DNA of 64,000 nt from Chryseobacterium balustinum. GTDB taxonomy: Bacteria; Bacteroidota; Bacteroidia; Flavobacteriales; Weeksellaceae. How positions within the stretch are numbered: the first letter of the stretch is position 1; each line of letters opens with the position of its first letter. A program made the position numbers and the translations under genes. This document shows positions 34,312 to 43,834 of this stretch, piece by piece. The notes under the pieces are model-generated. The model saw only the letters and a list, made by a program, of their open reading frames with translations, did not search any database and had not been told where the DNA came from. The DNA is taken from assembly GCF_900168205.1 (NCBI RefSeq), contig NZ_FUZE01000021.1, forward strand, positions 1 through 64,000, written 5' to 3'.

Positions 34312-35622
34312 TTAGTCTATTGTACCAAAATTATATTTTGTCCAGATACCGTCGTAGTTACCACAGTTTCTTGGAGACACATTCCAACCTCCGATGTTGA
34401 AAAATGGCTGGCTCATACCAAAAAGCTGAGCAGAAGCTCCTGTAAACAAGTTTCCAGAAGGAATTCCTACTGTACCAAGACCTGTAACAGAAGTTGTAAA
34501 CCCATGAACTTTGATCGAGCTATAGATAGATGCAGAAGATAATTCTGAACCAGAACCTTCTACTCTTATCCCTGTAGGATATCCTGTAATAACAGCATCA
34601 TTTAATGTCAATCTACCGTTTCTTCTTATATGAATTCCGTTTTCGTAAGCAGGACCTACATTTGGAACTGTAGAGAATACATTTGTACTTGGTCCTATGA
34701 TGGTAAGGTTATTAATCACCGGGTGAGTAAGCAACGAAGTTGAAGTACCTGAAGCATTGTTATCTAACTCAATACCATTGGTGTCAGAAACTCCACCACT
34801 TGTTGTATGCGACGAGTTGGTATCTGCTAATGAAAGAGCACAAGTAATTGTACCTGTATATCCGTTATCAAAATCGAAATTATCATCTTCAGCAGCAAAA
34901 GAAATCAGGTTAGAAGCATTCACTGTTCCTCCGAAAAATTCAAAAGAATCATCCTGACCGAAAGAAACCTGAATATGATCTAAAGTAGTACCATTTCCAA
35001 CACCAGCCAATGTCAAAGCATTAACTTCGTTACCAGAATTTGCACCTACAAAATCATACCCTGCAAACTCGATACGAACATACTTCATAATTCCTCCATC
35101 GTGAGCAGGATTTGATCCTCCAAAATAAAAATCGCTCCCCGTTAAACCTTCTACAGTAGTTGTTGTAGGAACGTTTGTAGGAGCATCTCCTAAGATTACT
35201 ACTCCACCGAAATCTCCAGAAGTTGCTGTAGTATCTTCGTTTCCGTCTAATAAATTATAACTTGTAAAAATAATCGGTTGAGATTCTGTACCCGTTGCAT
35301 TAATTTTACCAGATTTTGTAATGACCAAAATACCAGAACCTTCACCTATCGCATTAGGTTTAGCTTTAATAAACGTACCTGGCATAATAGTAAGCGTTGC
35401 TCCGTTTTTTACAGATACAATACCATTGATCTCTATCACTCCACTCCAAACAGTGCTAGAAGTGATGTCACCGCTAACGGCAGTTACAGGAAGAGCCGAT
35501 GCAGTAAGATATTCAGCAGATGTAGCTTTCATGTTAAAAGAGTCTGAAGAATCTACTAAAGAATCATGTTGACAAGCAGTAAGAGAAAATGCTGCTACAG
35601 CGATTAAAGTTAATTTTTTCAT
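34312..35622 (-). CDS. Right-handed beta-helix lipoprotein
   Basis: The 436 residues begin with a lipoprotein signal with Cys17 in SLTACQ. A repetitive parallel beta-helix body follows, with short strands and Gly/Asn turns, such as NGIVSVKNGATLTIMPGTF, IRRNGRLTLNDAVI and YPTGIRVEGSG. Acidic Asp/Asn-rich loops near the centre (AAEDDNFDFDNG) could bind metal. No polysaccharide-lyase residues are evident. It lies downstream of the TonB receptor in the ECF-controlled cluster and is a candidate surface partner of the receptor. It has its own strong terminator. Confidence 0.75.
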   Translation of the reverse strand: MKKLTLIAVAAFSLTACQHDSLVDSSDSFNMKATSAEYLTASALPVTAVSGDITSSTVWSGVIEINGIVSVKNGATLTIMPGTFIKAKPNAIGEGSGILVITKSGKINATGTESQPIIFTSYNLLDGNEDTTATSGDFGGVVILGDAPTNVPTTTTVEGLTGSDFYFGGSNPAHDGGIMKYVRIEFAGYDFVGANSGNEVNALTLAGVGNGTTLDHIQVSFGQDDSFEFFGGTVNASNLISFAAEDDNFDFDNGYTGTITCALSLADTNSSHTTSGGVSDTNGIELDNNASGTSTSLLTHPVINNLTIIGPSTNVFSTVPNVGPAYENGIHIRRNGRLTLNDAVITGYPTGIRVEGSGSELSSASIYSSIKVHGFTTSVTGLGTVGIPSGNLFTGASAQLFGMSQPFFNIGGWNVSPRNCGNYDGIWTKYNFGTID

Positions 35623-35654
35623 TGTTAAAGTTTTTGTATCAAGCTTTTTGGTTA

Positions 35655-35849
35655 CTATTTTCCGGCCTGATTTTTTTTTAAAAAAAATTTTAGAAATACC
35701 CGCCTCTGTATTTCAGCGATTTGGTTTTTATTACTCTGCGCTACAGGAGGAGCTATAACGATGAGTTCCCTTTTTTCTTTGCCAATGTTTGGGACAACAG
35801 ATAGCATTGGTTTATTTTTCATGAATCTGAAACTGTGTTGCGCATTCAT
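35655..35849 (-). CDS. Small hypothetical protein between receptor and beta-helix genes
   Basis: This is a 64-residue basic frame in the 300-base gap between the TonB-receptor and beta-helix genes. It has no signal peptide. The middle (RELIVIAPPVAQSNKNQIAE) is protein-like, and the C-terminus is strongly basic. Its position suits a small gene of the operon, but there is no family match and no clear ribosome site, so it could be chance. Confidence 0.35.
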   Translation of the reverse strand: MNAQHSFRFMKNKPMLSVVPNIGKEKRELIVIAPPVAQSNKNQIAEIQRRVFLKFFLKKNQAGK

Positions 35850-35925
35850 CAGTTATATTTTTGATTCATCACAGGATACCAAACCTGTACGTTTCACTAC
35901 TGAGCTCTTTTCTTTATCTTTATAA

Positions 35926-38900
35926 TTAAAAAGTATAGTTCACACTTACGCCGAATATTCTTCCACTGTAAGCACGAAATAAAATTTTATCAATGTTTTT
36001 ATCATATTTATCGGTAGCACCAGGAAGAAGTTCCAGCATTTCTCTTTCCGTTTGTGAACTGCCACCTTTAGATACCGAATAAGAATTGAAATTATTATAA
36101 AACTCTTTCACTCTATTGAAAAGGTTTCTTGCATTAAATTTCACCTCTAAATTTCTGTTTCTTAAAAATTTGTACGAAAGCTGTGCATCTGCAACTGCAT
36201 AAGGTCTTTGAATCTCTTCTCCGTTGTAACCATATCCTACAGTAATGTATTGCTCTCCTTTTGCATTATACAAAAGACTTATTCCCAATCTTTCACCATC
36301 ATACATCAGTCCTAAATTATAAGCATAAGGAGTTTGCCCGTAAAGCGGTCTGTCTACCTCATAAGTATCATCAAGATCTGTGGTTTTAGTTCTGTCTTTA
36401 AAAGATATTACCTTGGTATCGTTATAGGTGAAGTTTCCGCTGATGAAGAGTTTTTCGAAAAAAGAATCTGCTGTGATAAATCCTAAATTTTTTCTTATCT
36501 CAGCTTCAAACCCTTTCAGCTCTGCATTTTTAGAATTTCCGTTGTAAAGATGTAAGTTTCCTTCATTTGAAATATACCCTTCTCTTTCGATGGGTCTGTC
36601 TATATTTTTGTAGTACAATCCGACTGAGAATATTTCACCTAAACCAGGAAACCATTCTAATTTAAAATCATAATTATTCACCACAGACGACACCATTTCT
36701 GTATTATGAATCAGTCCGTTCGCGATAGGATCAAAATAGGGCAATCCCGTTCTTTCGTTAAACTGAGGACGAATAACCATTCTATTGTAGGCAAGCCTCA
36801 CATTGGTTTTACTGGTCGGGCTGTAAGTAAAATTGGCAGAAGGCATGAATTGCCAAGGTTTGTCCTCCACCGCTTCTTTGTAAACATTCTGTGGGTCATT
36901 GGGGTCTAATTGCTGTGAAATTAATTCATATTTAAAATATTCTGCCCTCAATCCCCAAACCAACCTAAATTTGCTTTTCCAGCGATTATCGAACATAATA
37001 AACCCGGCATGCTGCTCCACTTTACCTTTATATCTTTCGTCAGTGTAAAGCGGTCTTGTCTGCCATCCGATTCCACCTGGTACATAATGCGAACCATCCA
37101 ACCATTCAGAAAGTGCACCCTGCAAAGCCATAAGATTGCTTCCTGTTACTTTTTCATCAACTCTTAACAGAAATTTTTGCTGAAAATTGGTATTGCTTTT
37201 AGATACCCCTGCATAACCGGCCTTTATATCATTTTTAAAATCTCCTAAATCTTTGCCCCATTTAAAAGAAGCACCATAATTATAATCTGTTTCTTTATTT
37301 TCTATATACCCTCTAGCAAAATCGCTTGAAGAGTTATTAGCTTCATGATAAGCTATAATTTCATTCCCGATGAAATTATAAAGCGTATTGTGCAATGTAT
37401 AATCTTTTGTATCAGATGCTACACCCGTTCTTGCCGCAAACCAGTCTACCGCTACATTACCTATTTTATGACTTCCTTCTATTTTATTTTGTAAAAGAGT
37501 TTGATAAATCGGGTAATTGGCATTATTTGTATAAGGTCTGTCTAAAGTTTTTATCTGTTCGGGATCATTATTGGGAACAATTCCGTTATAGAAATAATTG
37601 TAAGCTAATTCTGCATTAGCCGGCAAACCACTTCCTGAAGTATATTCATTCCAGCCTGTAATTCTGGTCAAGGTATTGTCATAAATATGAGTATAAGAAT
37701 TTCTGAATGAGAATCTATTTTTACCCAACTGCAATCCAAAATTCAACATTCCCGCAACCGTAGAATTATAATTATAAGAGGCTCCCTGGTTTTTAAAATT
37801 GTAAAATTCTACAGGATTTGAACCGGTTGTTTGCCAATCCGAAAGCAAGTAACTTGTGTCTAACCAGTTTCCTCTTCCTGTGTGATCGATCTCTAATTTA
37901 TTTTGTTCGTTTCTTACAATTAAAGCTCCTGCAAATCCCCATTTGCTATTATTTTTAAGCTTATAATTTCTTCCCAACGCGATTTGAAAATTAGATCCCA
38001 TATCTGCTTTTGTAGCATAATTGGTAAAATTATCATTCTTAAACTGTCTCGATTGTTCAAAGAACAAAGGGTTTTCCCAATTTGTAAATTTCAAACCCAT
38101 AGGAAAGTCTCTCGTTCCGTCATCATATCCGAAGTAATCATATTTTCCACGTTTTCTGGTAAGAAATTCTTTAAAAGTTGTCTGGTCATTGTAGGAAGCC
38201 CCCATCGTCACCGTTGTAAAATTTTCATTGGGAATATCTTTAGTTTTAACTTCTACAAAGCCTCCTGCAAAGCTTGCATTCATATCCGGAGTGGCTGTTT
38301 TGCTCACGATCACACTTTCTACCATAGAATTGGGAATAATATCGAACGAAAAATTTTGGTTATAAGCTTCTGTACTTGGAAGGTTAATCCCATCCATCGC
38401 TGCTGTATTCCAGCGTTCTCCCATCGAGCGCACTACTACATATTTATTATCAATCGTAGTAATACCTGTTATCCTTTTCAGCGTTCCTCCCAAATCATTA
38501 TCGGGGGTTTTGGAAATTTGTTCAGCCGAAATTCCGTCGCTCATCTGTGCTGCTTTTTTCTGTAAAGCCAGCAATCCTGCCTGTGTATCTGCTTTTCGAG
38601 TTCCTGTAATCACAACTTCTTTTATACTCGCGATCTTATCAGAAGCTGACCTCATAACAAATGAAACAGTGTTGGTTTCATTATTTACAATCGATAATTT
38701 TTCTACACGCAATACATTGTATTTCGGAACTTTCACGATTAAAGTATAAATGCCCGAAGGAATTTCTATCGAAAAATCACCATTACTATCGGTAACCGCA
38801 TTCTTTCCAGCAATGCTTACGTCTGCACTGATCACAGGGTTACCAATTTCATCTACTATCTTCCCGGAAACTCTGCCGTCACCTAAAGCAGAGACATCAG

Positions 38901-39210
38901 ACCCTTGATATTTTATTGAAATGAGATCTCCCCTAAGGCGATGCACAATAGGAAGACCACTTGTAATATCTTTCAAACATGCATTGACAGGAATATTGTC
39001 ACATTTAATACTCTTTACTTTTAATTCTTTAATATCTGCTTTAGAATATACCAGTCTCATTCTGGTTTTTCCGGCAAATTCTTCCAAAACTTCTATCAGT
39101 GGTTTACCTCCCGGCGCAGAAAAAGATACTTTTTGAACTAATTCCTGGGCTTCTATTGTTACTGTAAGGAACAGAGCCGCAATTGTAAAACCACATTTCA
39201 CACTTTTCAT
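35926..39210 (-). CDS. TonB-dependent outer-membrane receptor with STN signalling domain
   Basis: The 1094 residues begin with a signal peptide (about 1-22). An STN domain (about 25-100) of the kind that contacts a FecR-type anti-sigma follows. Then come a carboxypeptidase-like regulatory domain (about 110-190, GRVSGKIVDEIGNPVISADV), the plug (about 200-325, VVRSMGERWNTAAMDGINLP), and a 22-strand barrel ending in the aromatic GVSVNYTF. It should import a bulky ligand across the outer membrane with TonB energy and signal to FecR (39271) and the sigma factor (40458). The ligand is unknown. It lacks a SusD partner here. Confidence 0.92.
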   Translation of the reverse strand: MKSVKCGFTIAALFLTVTIEAQELVQKVSFSAPGGKPLIEVLEEFAGKTRMRLVYSKADIKELKVKSIKCDNIPVNACLKDITSGLPIVHRLRGDLISIKYQGSDVSALGDGRVSGKIVDEIGNPVISADVSIAGKNAVTDSNGDFSIEIPSGIYTLIVKVPKYNVLRVEKLSIVNNETNTVSFVMRSASDKIASIKEVVITGTRKADTQAGLLALQKKAAQMSDGISAEQISKTPDNDLGGTLKRITGITTIDNKYVVVRSMGERWNTAAMDGINLPSTEAYNQNFSFDIIPNSMVESVIVSKTATPDMNASFAGGFVEVKTKDIPNENFTTVTMGASYNDQTTFKEFLTRKRGKYDYFGYDDGTRDFPMGLKFTNWENPLFFEQSRQFKNDNFTNYATKADMGSNFQIALGRNYKLKNNSKWGFAGALIVRNEQNKLEIDHTGRGNWLDTSYLLSDWQTTGSNPVEFYNFKNQGASYNYNSTVAGMLNFGLQLGKNRFSFRNSYTHIYDNTLTRITGWNEYTSGSGLPANAELAYNYFYNGIVPNNDPEQIKTLDRPYTNNANYPIYQTLLQNKIEGSHKIGNVAVDWFAARTGVASDTKDYTLHNTLYNFIGNEIIAYHEANNSSSDFARGYIENKETDYNYGASFKWGKDLGDFKNDIKAGYAGVSKSNTNFQQKFLLRVDEKVTGSNLMALQGALSEWLDGSHYVPGGIGWQTRPLYTDERYKGKVEQHAGFIMFDNRWKSKFRLVWGLRAEYFKYELISQQLDPNDPQNVYKEAVEDKPWQFMPSANFTYSPTSKTNVRLAYNRMVIRPQFNERTGLPYFDPIANGLIHNTEMVSSVVNNYDFKLEWFPGLGEIFSVGLYYKNIDRPIEREGYISNEGNLHLYNGNSKNAELKGFEAEIRKNLGFITADSFFEKLFISGNFTYNDTKVISFKDRTKTTDLDDTYEVDRPLYGQTPYAYNLGLMYDGERLGISLLYNAKGEQYITVGYGYNGEEIQRPYAVADAQLSYKFLRNRNLEVKFNARNLFNRVKEFYNNFNSYSVSKGGSSQTEREMLELLPGATDKYDKNIDKILFRAYSGRIFGVSVNYTF

Positions 39211-39270
39211 TTTACGTTTTCTTTTAATTAAAATTTTATCTGATTATTAGTTTTCAATGCTTACAAAAGG

Positions 39271-40218
39271 CTATTTTTTGAAAATATAGGTTTGCTTTTC
39301 TTTCTGAACCTCTAAGTCTAGGATAAATGCCAATGCCTCAATATTCTCATCGGTATTTCCGCCAGTGAAATCTGCCGTTATTTTCTTCTCTGCCAATTCT
39401 TTAGGGTAAATAATGCTGATGCTGTAGTTTTTCTGAAGAACTTCCGCCACATCCTTCAGCATCACATCATTAAAACTTAAGGATAATAATGAAGGTAATT
39501 TTTGGGTGGAAGTATTAGCTTTTGTAAAAGAAATGACTGCTGCTGTACGAGATACTCCAAAATTTGTCCATTTCTGATTAGGTTTCAGGAAAGTAACAGG
39601 CGCTCCTACATACGAAACGGCAACTTTTCCTTCATAAAGATCTACCGCTTTATCATTCCCCGACTGTGTAATTTTAAACACCGTTCCTAAAACTTTGGTA
39701 CTAAAACCGTCTGCACGAACAATGAAAGGATGTTTTTTAGATTTTGCAACCGAAAAAATAGCGTCCCCTTTTAAAGCAACTACTCTGGTAACTGCCGGAA
39801 ATGATTTTTCAACACTAAGTTCTGCACCCGGAAACAATGTAACCACCGAACCGTCTTTCAGATATACTTTTTGATTTCCTTTTTCTGCGACATAGACATC
39901 CGGCTTAAAGAAAGTATTATAAGAGAAAATGCCTCCTACTGAAAACAGAAGTATAATGACAGCTGCAATTTGGTAAAAATACTTTCTAAAGCTATTCGGA
40001 TGATTTATATAGGTTGTTTGTGTTAAATAAGATTCCAAAGCTAAAAGTACTCTTGCTTTAGACTCCAGAATATGATTCGTATTCAGATCTTTCTCTACAT
40101 TAATCTTCCACTGATTTAAAAGTTCTTTTTCTTTCTCCGAAATTCCTTCTTCTGAAACTTCTCTTTGCCAAAGCCTGAAAACAAATGCCTGAATATCTTT
40201 ATAATTTAAATTTCTCAT
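39271..40218 (-). CDS. FecR-family anti-sigma factor
   Basis: The 315 residues have a cytosolic N-terminus (1-80, sigma-binding), one membrane segment (about 83-100), a periplasmic FecR domain (about 115-210, KVYLKDGSVVTLFPGAEL) and a C-terminal DUF4974/STN-like part (about 245-315). It holds the ECF sigma factor at 40458, divergent and 240 bases away, until the receptor's STN domain signals. The TonB receptor begins 60 bases downstream on the same strand, so the two are co-transcribed. Confidence 0.92.
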   Translation of the reverse strand: MRNLNYKDIQAFVFRLWQREVSEEGISEKEKELLNQWKINVEKDLNTNHILESKARVLLALESYLTQTTYINHPNSFRKYFYQIAAVIILLFSVGGIFSYNTFFKPDVYVAEKGNQKVYLKDGSVVTLFPGAELSVEKSFPAVTRVVALKGDAIFSVAKSKKHPFIVRADGFSTKVLGTVFKITQSGNDKAVDLYEGKVAVSYVGAPVTFLKPNQKWTNFGVSRTAAVISFTKANTSTQKLPSLLSLSFNDVMLKDVAEVLQKNYSISIIYPKELAEKKITADFTGGNTDENIEALAFILDLEVQKEKQTYIFKK

Positions 40219-40439
40219 ATAGATTTTACTATCAATTCGTAGTTACATCTATAAAACAGCAGAATTTTAAAACTTCCCCAAGACGGTTTTAACATTGAAT
40301 TCACATTACACTCAATGAGTTAATCATTTTCCTATTATTTCAGTATTTATAATATTTAGTTCATATTATGAACACTATTTCTTGGAAATAATTAACATGA
40401 GATTCCTTAATGTTCACAAAAAGTTAATTTTCCTTTAGG

Positions 40440-40447
40440 TAATTTTG
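40440..40447 (+). promoter_or_regulatory. -7 box TAATTTTG of the sigma-factor gene
   Basis: Exact match to TAnnTTTG, 10 bases before the ATG at 40458. The same octamer precedes susC (50112) and the porin gene (60727). No convincing -33 TTG is seen. Confidence 0.45.
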
Positions 40448-40457
40448 CAGCATCATT

Positions 40458-41075
40458 ATGAACCCAACAGACAAAATATTATTACATAAAATAAAAACAG
40501 GTGACCGACCTGCTTTTATGATGCTCTATGAACGCTATTGGGACAGCTTGTACCGTTTTGTTTTTGCCCGTACAAAAGATAAAGAGGTTACCGAAGAGCT
40601 GTTGCAAAACCTTTGGATAAAAATTCTTGAAAACACAGAAAGCATCCAGACCAATCATGAGGAAAGTGCAAAAGGGTATCTTTTAAAATATCTTCACTAT
40701 AGAATTCTCGATTATTTTAACAGTCATAAAAATTCCTTCTCAACATTATCTATTGATGACGCTGAAAACTCTATTGATCTTACAGATACAGACTACTTCG
40801 AAATTCTTGAAGAGCATGATATTTCAGTTCTCTTCAATATGATTGATGAGGTCGTTTCGCAACTTCCGGTCACCGAACAAAAGATTTATGACCTGAGAAT
40901 CCGTAAAAATTTGTCGGTTGATGAGACCGCAGAGATTTTAGGTTTGAGCAGTAAAACAGTGAGTAACAAACTAAGCAAGGCTATTGGTAAAATTAGGGAA
41001 GAGTTAACTCCAGAATATAAATCATCTAAAAAACTTATTTCTTTGCTGGTACTTATGGAAATTTTGGTGAAGTAA
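40458..41075 (+). CDS. ECF RNA polymerase sigma factor (FecI-like)
   Basis: The 205 residues have sigma region 2 (about 20-60, YERYWDSLYRFVFART and EELLQNLWIKI) and region 4 with its helix-turn-helix (about 135-185, LPVTEQKIYDLR and SVDETAEILGLSSKTVSNKL). There is no region 3, as usual for ECF factors. It is probably held by the divergent FecR and drives the receptor cluster on the minus strand. A TAATTTTG box lies just upstream of its ATG. Confidence 0.92.
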   Translation: MNPTDKILLHKIKTGDRPAFMMLYERYWDSLYRFVFARTKDKEVTEELLQNLWIKILENTESIQTNHEESAKGYLLKYLHYRILDYFNSHKNSFSTLSIDDAENSIDLTDTDYFEILEEHDISVLFNMIDEVVSQLPVTEQKIYDLRIRKNLSVDETAEILGLSSKTVSNKLSKAIGKIREELTPEYKSSKKLISLLVLMEILVK

Positions 41076-41396
41076 TTCAGTAGACTTTTTTTAATAGTGA
41101 GCATCTTGAAAATTTTAGGTGTTAATATTACTTAGTACTTTGTAAATTCCGTTAAAAGCTCTTTTTGTTACAACTTGTACACTCAAGTATATAGTTATCT
41201 AAAAAATCCAGTATTGATTTCGTTATTATTTTTTTAAATATATCCTTCCTAGTGATAATTAATTGTTAAAACATTAAATACCTTAACTACGAAATGTTAT
41301 ACCCACAAAAAACACTTCTCATCATTAACTTTTCCGGCATTTTGTGTACCATAATTTGATTACAATAAATGGACTTTCCATATCTTTGCCATATTT
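41076..41396. other. Intergenic region upstream of the second PAS kinase
   Basis: A T-rich run after the sigma-factor stop (about 41087-41093) and the TATCTTTG box at 41381-41388 are the only signals seen. No gene is supported. Confidence 0.4.
41381..41388 (+). promoter_or_regulatory. -7 box TATCTTTG almost touching the kinase ATG
   Basis: Exact TAnnTTTG match with a TTTG at 41355-41358 upstream (22-base gap). The ATG is at 41397, so transcription would start within a few bases of the start codon, giving a nearly leaderless mRNA. Confidence 0.5.
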
Positions 41397-43391
41397 ATGA
41401 TAACTCAGGAAAATTTACCCGATAACAGTTTCAATCTTGATCTAATCCTTCAGGCATTGGCTTCTTCTCCGGCACCGACCTCCATCTACTCAGGGGAAAA
41501 TATGGTCATTCGTTTTGCCAATGCGGGCATGCTACAGCTGTGGGGTAAAGATTCATCTGTAATAGGTAAACCCTTAATGGAAGCACTTCCGGAACTAGAA
41601 GGTCAACCTTTTTTAGAACTGTTGCAGGAGGTTTGGCGTTCAGGTAAAACTTATTCAGTATCTGAAGCTCCTGCTAAACTTATTATAGATGGAGAAGAAG
41701 TGCTCGACTATTTTGATTATGAATATAAAGCACTTACCGATCAATATCATAAAACATGGTGCATACTCAATACGGCTCTGAATGTAACATCACGCCGTGA
41801 ATTTTTACAGCAAATAAGACAGAAAGAAGAAAGGGAACATGCGCTCAATGAGGAAATGGCTGCGACATTGGAAGAATTGACCTCCACCAACGAAGAGCTC
41901 AGTAATTCTATAAAGCAGCTCGCTCATAGCAGGGAGTATATCCGAACTATTATTGAGCAGGCTCCGGTTGGAATTGCTATGTTGAAAGGTCATGAGCATA
42001 TTATTGAAATCGCTAATCCAGCCATTCTCAATATTTGGGGTCGCAAAGAATCTGAAGTCATTGGTTTTCCGCATGAAAAAGCCCGTCCTGAGTTACAGGG
42101 ACAACCCGTAAACATCTGGCTGAAAGAAGTTTACAATAGTGGAAAGCCCAAGATCAATACTGAATTTACGGTTAAGTTGCTCGATGGTAATGGGCTAAGA
42201 GAGGCTATCGTCAATTCTATATACCAGCCTATACTTTCTGAAGATCGAACTGTTTCTGGAGTTCTTGTTATTCTTGAGGAAATCACTCAGCAGGTTTTAG
42301 AACGCCGGAAGAATGAAAATGATCAACAAATGCTCGCATTGGCCATCGATGCAGGAGAACTTGCTACTTTTTATTACCAGCCTGCAACCAACCTTTTTTC
42401 AGGAAATACCCTTCTTAAAAATTGGTTTGGACTGTCTTCTGAAGAAAATTTAGATCTGTCTCTTGCATTGGCAATCATCCTTCCAGAGGATCGAGATCGG
42501 GTAATTGATGCTATTACACATTCTTTAAGCAAAAACTCTGATGGTTATTATTTTATAGAGTATAGGATTCAAAACAATACCGATAAAAAGGTAAGACTGC
42601 TGCAAGCGAACGGACGCGTTTTTTATGATAAACAAGGCAATGCATTAAGTCTTAACGGTACTCTTAGGGATATCACTGAACAAAAAAAAGAGGAACAGCG
42701 AAAAGATGATTTTATGGGAATGGTCAGCCATGAACTTAAGACACCACTCACTTCACTAAAGGCATATCTTCAACTGTTACAACGAATGGAGGTAAATATA
42801 GAGAATTCTAAACAAAAGAATATGTTAGATAGATCTGTAAAGCAGGTGGATTATATGAATAGTCTGATTAATGGTTTTCTAAATGTTTCAAGACTTGATT
42901 CCGGGCAGATGCATATAGAAAAAGCAGAATTTGATTTCCAAATATTATTCGCTGAAATTGAACATGAGGTTCTTTCAACCAATCACACCCGTAATTTTAT
43001 TTTTAAATCATCTGGCTCCCTGTCAATATTTGCAGACCGCGACAAAATATCTCAGGTACTCCATAACCTTATTGGAAATGCAATTAAGTACTCTCCTATT
43101 AATACCTCAATTATCGTAGAATATCTTACAACAGGTGACAACAGTTTAAAAATTAATGTTCACGATCAGGGAATCGGAATATCCACAGAAGATCAGCAGC
43201 GGATATTCGAACGCTATTACCGGGTGAAGGATATTAACAGCAGAAGTACATCGGGATTTGGTATCGGACTTTATCTTTGCAAAGAAATTATCGAACTTCA
43301 TAACGGTACAATAAGCGTTCAGAGTTCTAAAAGCGAAAGTACCGTATTCTCATTTGTACTGCCTATCAATGGCGAAAAGCTTAACCATTAA
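41397..43391 (+). CDS. Three-PAS sensor histidine kinase (soluble), paralogue
   Basis: The 664 residues are arranged as PAS1 (about 12-130), a coiled coil (about 138-180), PAS2 (about 182-300), PAS3/PAC (about 305-430), HisKA with His445 in SHELKTPLT, and HATPase with IGNAIKYS, DQGIGI and GFGIGLYL. It shares the ALPEL-x-GQPF signature in PAS1, and its layout, with the kinase at 22045. There is no membrane segment. It is followed by a 57-residue gene and the LOV kinase/receiver pair. Its own receiver may be that at 45376. Confidence 0.92.
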   Translation: MITQENLPDNSFNLDLILQALASSPAPTSIYSGENMVIRFANAGMLQLWGKDSSVIGKPLMEALPELEGQPFLELLQEVWRSGKTYSVSEAPAKLIIDGEEVLDYFDYEYKALTDQYHKTWCILNTALNVTSRREFLQQIRQKEEREHALNEEMAATLEELTSTNEELSNSIKQLAHSREYIRTIIEQAPVGIAMLKGHEHIIEIANPAILNIWGRKESEVIGFPHEKARPELQGQPVNIWLKEVYNSGKPKINTEFTVKLLDGNGLREAIVNSIYQPILSEDRTVSGVLVILEEITQQVLERRKNENDQQMLALAIDAGELATFYYQPATNLFSGNTLLKNWFGLSSEENLDLSLALAIILPEDRDRVIDAITHSLSKNSDGYYFIEYRIQNNTDKKVRLLQANGRVFYDKQGNALSLNGTLRDITEQKKEEQRKDDFMGMVSHELKTPLTSLKAYLQLLQRMEVNIENSKQKNMLDRSVKQVDYMNSLINGFLNVSRLDSGQMHIEKAEFDFQILFAEIEHEVLSTNHTRNFIFKSSGSLSIFADRDKISQVLHNLIGNAIKYSPINTSIIVEYLTTGDNSLKINVHDQGIGISTEDQQRIFERYYRVKDINSRSTSGFGIGLYLCKEIIELHNGTISVQSSKSESTVFSFVLPINGEKLNH

Positions 43392-43513
43392 CAAGCAAAA
43401 GTCATAACACAGGTTTGTCAGAACACGTAAGTAATTGATACTATTATTTTTACTCAATATTTCAATCTTCAATTAGTTGTTTCAAATCCCTTATTCAAAA
43501 TGACTTTCAGAAA

Positions 43514-43687
43514 ATGTATTCAACTAGTATGGAGAAAAGAATTGTTGAAGGGTTAAATCGCTTCAAGCAATCCGAGAAATTTCTTGACAAAGAAACTTCG
43601 TTAGAGACTCTTTTAAATGACCCGGATGTTGAATTCAAATATCTACAGGAAGTGATTCTGAAACATGAATCAGTCAGCACCGATTAA
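43514..43687 (+). CDS. Small hypothetical protein, 57 residues
   Basis: The ATG at 43514 opens a 57-codon frame reading MYSTSMEKRIVEGLNRFKQS and continuing in an acidic, helical style (SLETLLNDPDVEFKYLQEVI). A second in-frame ATG at codon 6 is an alternative start. Composition is clearly coding. It lies between two histidine-kinase genes, about 120 and 150 bases from each, so it may be a small signalling accessory. Family not recognised. Confidence 0.6.
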   Translation: MYSTSMEKRIVEGLNRFKQSEKFLDKETSLETLLNDPDVEFKYLQEVILKHESVSTD

Positions 43688-43834
43688 GAATTGATTTTAT
43701 CCTAAAAAATTATTTGACCACTCGAAATTTTTACATCTGGCTCAAATTTTGGTTAAGTTTAGAATCAACTTTAAATAAAATGAAATCAGACATGCAGCTC
43801 TGCTTTTCAAATTATTTAATTAAAATAGGAAGAT

